This document shows positions 59,451-64,000 of a stretch of DNA of 64,000 bases, in pieces. Numbering within the stretch: position 1 is the first letter of the stretch; every line of letters starts with the position of its first letter. The notes beneath the pieces were generated by a model that saw nothing but the letters and a program-made list of their open reading frames with translations, was not told where the DNA came from and searched no databases. Both the position numbers and the translations under genes were made by a program. The DNA comes from Asterias amurensis (lineage: Eukaryota > Echinodermata > Asteroidea > Forcipulatida > Asteriidae). Location: assembly GCF_032118995.1 (NCBI RefSeq), contig NC_092661.1:10416494-10480493 (forward strand). Direction: 5' to 3'.

Positions 59451-62400
59451 TATCGGGATTCGAACCGGGATCGCACGGATTCAAGGCAGAGAGCTATGCA
59501 GGCAGGCAAACAACTCAGGTTAATGTTTTAGAAGGTATCATTATCCTTTAAAAGGCCTGGAGCACAAACAGCACAAAAAGAGAGGTAAAACAGTCCTTCG
59601 GGAATCGAACCCAGAACCTTTGAGTTGACGGACACCTGTTGTTCAGCTTAGCTAAACGTCCTTGCTCGATATTCTACTTCAAAATAGATACGTGATGTAA
59701 AAAAAATAATTTGACTAAATTTTAAATAAATAATAAGTGAGCACTCTCTGGAATCGAACCGGGGACAACTGCAGTTGAAGACCGGTGTTTTACCACTAGA
59801 CTAGTTATACTTGCCTGCTAGACAAATGATTTAAAAGGTACTTTATTTAATATATTATTATTTGTTTCATGAAATAGAAGATGTTCGTCAATGGACAGTT
59901 ATTGTTATAAAATATAATATATTTGTAGCTCTTGTATTATTTTTTGTATCATACCTAATATTTTGGGAGTGTGCTAAAATAAAAACATTTAAAAGGGTAA
60001 AAAATTATCACTTTCCGGGATTTGAACCCGGGTCACGGTGGCTCGAAGCACAACACTACGTTTGCAGGCCACAACAAGTATTTTACGAATTGATAGTTTT
60101 TACAGGATGTGATCAAACTTTTCATAAATTAAATTCAAAAAAGAAAACAACTTCAGCAATTGAACCGGGTCCTTTGCGTTTTCTAAGCCGTAAATCTTTC
60201 CATGGGGCTAGGCATCCTTTTAAAATCTGTTCTTTCAATCATTTTATTAATTGATATAAATTCCTAAAACTAAATTTTAATTAAATAAATGTATGACCCT
60301 TGTCTGGATTCGAACCGGGGACATCTGCAGTCAAAGCTCGGTGTTTTCCAGCTCGGACATTTTTACTTGGTTGCACAACAAAAAAATTAAAAGGTACTTG
60401 ATTTTATAAATATTGGTTTCTTGGAGTAGAAACTGTTCGTCAACTATGGACAGTTATTGTTATCAAATTATAATATAATTTTAGCTCTTGTATTATTATT
60501 TTCTTTATCAAACCTAAACTTTTTGAACTGTGTTAAAAATTAGAATTTAAAGAAAATACAAAATATTCTTTTACCAGGATTTGAACCCGGGTCACGGTGG
60601 CTCGAAGCACAAAAGTACGTATGCAGGCCACAACAAGTATTTTACAAATTGATAGTTTTTAGAGGGTGTGATCAAACTTTGTATAAATAAATTGTTTTAA
60701 AAAAAGAAAAAACAACTTCAGCATTTGAACCCTGATCTTTCGGTTTCTAAGCCGTAAATCTTTCCACGGGGCTAGGCATCCTTTTAAAATTGTTCTTTCA
60801 ATCATTTTATTAATTGATTTAAATTCCTAAAAATTTTATTAAACAAATTTACGACCCTCGTCTGGATTCGAACCGGGGACATCTGCAGTTAAAGCTCGGT
60901 GTTTTCCAACTCGGACATTTTTACTTGACTGCACAACAAAAGATTTAAAAGGTACTTGATTTCATAAATATTGGTTTCATGAAATAGAAACCGTTCGTCA
61001 TTCATGGACAGTTATTGTTATCAAATATAATTGTAGCTCTTGTATTATCTTTTGATTCATACCTGAACTTTTTGGACTGTGTTAAAAATAAAATTTAAAG
61101 AAAATACAAAATATTCACTTACCAGGATTTGAACCCGGGTCACGGTGGCTCGAAGCACAAAACTACGTATGCAGGCCACAACAAGTATTTTACGAATTGA
61201 TAGTTTTTAGAGGGTGTGATCAAACTTTGTATAAATAAATTGTTTTAAAAAAAGAAAAAACAACTTCAGCATTTGAACCCTGATCCTTCGGTTTCTAAGC
61301 CATAAATCTTTCCACGGGGCTAGGCATCCTTTTAAAATTGTTCTTTCAATCATTTTATTAATTGATTTAAATTCCTAAAATTAAATTTTAATTAAATAAA
61401 TTTACGACCTCGTCTGGATTCGAACCGGGGACATCTGCAGTCAAAGCTCGGTGTTTTCCAACTCGACCATTTTTACTTGGTTGCCAAACAAAAGATTTAA
61501 AAGGTACTTGATATTAGAAATAATATTGGTTTCATGAAATAGAAACTGTTCGTCAACTATGGATAGTTATTGTTATCAAATTATAATATAATTGTAGCTC
61601 CTGTATGATTATTTTTTGTATCATACCTGAGTGTTTGGGACTGTGTTAAAATTAAAATAAAACAAAGAAAATATTCACTTACCAGGATTTGAACCCGGGT
61701 CACGGTGGCTTGAAGCACAAAACTACGTATGCAGGCCACAACAAGTATTTTACGAATTGATAGTTTTTAGAGGGTGTGATCAAACTTTTCATAAATTATT
61801 TTAAAACAGAGCAAAACAACTTCAGCATTTGAACCCTGATCCTTCGGTTTCTAAGCCATAAATCTTTCCACGGGGCTAGGCATCCTTTTAAAACTGTTCC
61901 TATAATCATTTCATTAATTGATTTAAATTCCTAAAATTAAATTTTAATTAAATAAATTTACGACCCTCGTCTGGGTTCGAACCGGGGACATCTGCAGTCA
62001 AAGCTCGGTGTTTTCCAACTCTGACATTTTTACTTGGTTGCACAACAAAAGATTTAAAAGGTACTTGATTTCATAAATATTGGTTTCATGAAATAGAAAC
62101 CGTTCGTCATTTATGGACAGTTATTGTTATCAAATATAATTGTAGCTCTTGTATTATCTTTTGATTCATACCTGAACTTTTTGGACTGTGTTAAAAATAA
62201 AATTTAAAGAAAATACAAAATATTCACTTACCAGGATTTGAACCCGGGTCGTGGTGGCTCGAAGCACAAAACTACGTATGCAGGCCACAACAAGTATTTT
62301 ACGAATTGATAGTTTTTAGAGGGTGTGATCAAACTTTGTATAAATAAATTGTTTTAAAAAAGAAAAAACAAATTCAGCATTTGAACCCTGGTTCGTTGGT

Positions 62401-62600
62401 TTCTAAGCCGTCAACCTGTTCATGGGGCTAGGCATCCTTTTACGATCTGGTCATCCAATCATTTATTCATTGATATAAAATCACTAAAACTAAATTTTAA
62501 TTAAACAAATAAATGACCCTCGTCTAGATTCGAACCGGGGACAACTGCAGTCAAAGTCCGATGTTTTCCCAACAGCCAAAGTTGACTTGCATGTCAAACA
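59450..62600 (-). repeat. Tandem array of about 555-bp units with three tRNA-like modules each
   Basis: GGATTCGAACCGGGGACA recurs near 59747, 60303, 60861, 61413, 61970 and 62523 (spacing 552-558). Each unit also has GATTTGAACCCGGGTCACGG and a CATTTGAACCCTGATC segment. On the minus strand these are B boxes (GGTTCGAATCC, GGTTCAAATCC, GGTTCAAATGC). The third module also has a good A box (TAGCCCCGTGGAAAGA) at tRNA spacing, and the first module of the oldest unit has TAGTCTAGTGGTAAAA. Two further modules at 59456 and 59594 precede the regular array. Acceptor stems are poor, so these are tRNA-derived rather than functional tRNA genes. Confidence 0.85.
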
Positions 62601-62699
62601 AAAGAATTGATAAGTACTTGAAGGGTTTGCTTTTTTTGGTACATTTGATGTTTCTTTGGTTTTTGTTTACTGGTCGTTTTTTCGGGAGTGGGGTTCTTT

Positions 62700-62830
62700 T
62701 TCTTATGAAATCCCATTATAATCCCTTGTAATCCATTATAATCCATTGGTTTATAATCCATTAGATTGTAATTAGATTTTTATTAGATTATAATCCACTA
62801 TAATCCCAATATAATCCTATTTTAATCCCT
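62700..62830. repeat. Simple repeat of TATAATCC(A/C)
   Basis: About twelve imperfect copies of TTATAATCC. Confidence 0.85.
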
Positions 62831-63382
62831 ATAGTGTCATCAAAATAAGAAACAACATTAGAACCATTATTTGTTTGAACATCAATTTAGGAATTGAATA
62901 ATTAGAAAAAATACTCCAGTTTTGTAAATTAGTGATCAAAGCAATGCTTACAGTCCGTGTGGGTTTCAAAACACAAAAAGGATGTTATTTTATAAACCAA
63001 TACGATAAACTGGACTAAAAACGCCAGATGTTTTTAAGTTTTTACAAAATAACTCGGCATGGCTTGGATGTATGCCCCTACTGTAAAATAATATTGTATT
63101 TTTATGTAGTTCATATCTCATCTATTGTGTGCAAATAAAATCATTGTAGTTCCAGTAAAAATTACTGCAAAATAGTGCCGATTTTTTTTTAATTTGATAA
63201 CTTTTATTATTCTGTATTTAAACATTCTCAATATAAATAAACTAACAAATACAAAGAGATTTTTTTTGTCTTTTTAATAAAATCATAACGGTAAATCTTT
63301 GAAAAACTTAATTTTTTTTTACAAAAGCCAATTATATCCTTAATGACAATAAATTAATAACGGTATAATATTAGATTTTAAA

Positions 63383-63796
63383 TATAGGTTTTCTCGGTCA
63401 AATTCGGCAAATGAGTAGCCAGTTTCATTTTCATGCGTTCGAATTAAAGCTGTTTTGCCTCTCTAGTTGTTACTGCGTTTCAAATTCAGAATTCGGCCAT
63501 TCAATTTCGTTTTGAGTCGAGTCAAATTCCTTTAGCACTATGTTCAATTTAGTGTATCGTTATTCTTTTTCGAGACACACACGCCTCAAGAAGCGACTGC
63601 GAATTTGAATGCTGCTTTGATGAATTGTTAAATTGAATGATTATTTTGTTAAATCGAATGACGCAACATTACATTTGACTAATAATAAAACGAAATCGAA
63701 TTACTCTTTTCAGTAGCATTCGATTTCGCGCGAAATAGAAAAGCCTGACGGTTAAATTGGCTGCTCTTTTTCCGAAATTGGCCGAGAAAACCTATA
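63383..63796. mobile_element. 414-bp non-autonomous TIR transposon
   Basis: TATAGGTTTTCTCGGTCAAA and the minus strand of the other end TATAGGTTTTCTCGGCCAAT are inverted termini of about 25 bp continuing to TTCGG. TCGAAT-type motifs recur inside; no ORF. Confidence 0.85.
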
Positions 63797-64000
63797 CAAT
63801 TTACTTTTAAAAAAAATCATTTTTATTTAGCAAAATTGTTTTGTTTTACTACAGAAGTTTGTTTAGGGTTGGGGTTATGGTATTGTGCATTATCAGTGCT
63901 AATACTTTTTGAAAAGCAATATAGGCCTAATATCGCTGTGTAAAACACGCTACAAAATAAAATAAAATTAAAAAGCAAAACCCCAACCGGCCAAACAGCC

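Noticed and set aside
59450..62600. Functional tRNA genes in the tRNA-like array
   Set aside because: B boxes are good, but acceptor stems do not pair and the T stems are mostly imperfect.

Overview
This is a gene-poor, repeat-rich eukaryotic window. The repeat families and the secreted lectin genes look like an echinoderm, most likely a sea star; that is pattern recognition, not a database match. Evidence for a metazoan nuclear genome: a five-exon gene with GT/AG introns, intronless C-type lectin genes with signal peptides, tRNA-derived SINE traces, and many foldback MITE-like elements with terminal inverted repeats. Most ORFs above 60 codons are chance or repeat-derived.

Layout. 1-7,260 holds a minus-strand transcription unit: a first exon near 7,154-7,182 with an ATGGCGTC start, a second exon at 3,991-4,208, and a 77-bp tandem repeat further along at 530-1,190. 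9,594-13,002 is a complete five-exon sigma-class glutathione S-transferase (207 aa), the best-supported gene. Two intronless secreted C-type lectin genes lie on the minus strand (14,855-15,340 and 19,136-19,633). They share the C-terminal tail CKMLQRYQYRP, so they are tandem paralogues; one keeps the QPD/WND calcium and galactose ligands and the other has lost them. 22,250-27,670 on the plus strand is collinear with the minus-strand unit at the left edge (same promoter and first exon, same second exon with donor, related tandem repeat). It therefore looks like an inverted segmental duplication flanking the GST-lectin block. In this plus copy the second exon is interrupted by a 50-bp satellite (24,210-25,460) and its reading frame is shifted.

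28,000-62,600 has no recognisable protein gene. It holds tandem repeats, a 426-bp inverted repeat pair (28,016-28,441 and 33,967-34,392), an element of about 1.9 kb with inverted ends (39,361-41,288), a perfect 117-bp-arm palindrome with a hammerhead-like core (42,453-42,690), and at 59,450-62,600 an array of about 555-bp units, each carrying three tRNA-like (Pol III box) modules. The window ends with a 0.4-kb TIR element (63,383-63,796).

The GST and the lectins are plausible detoxification or lipid-mediator and innate-recognition genes. Nothing in the sequence shows that they act together.
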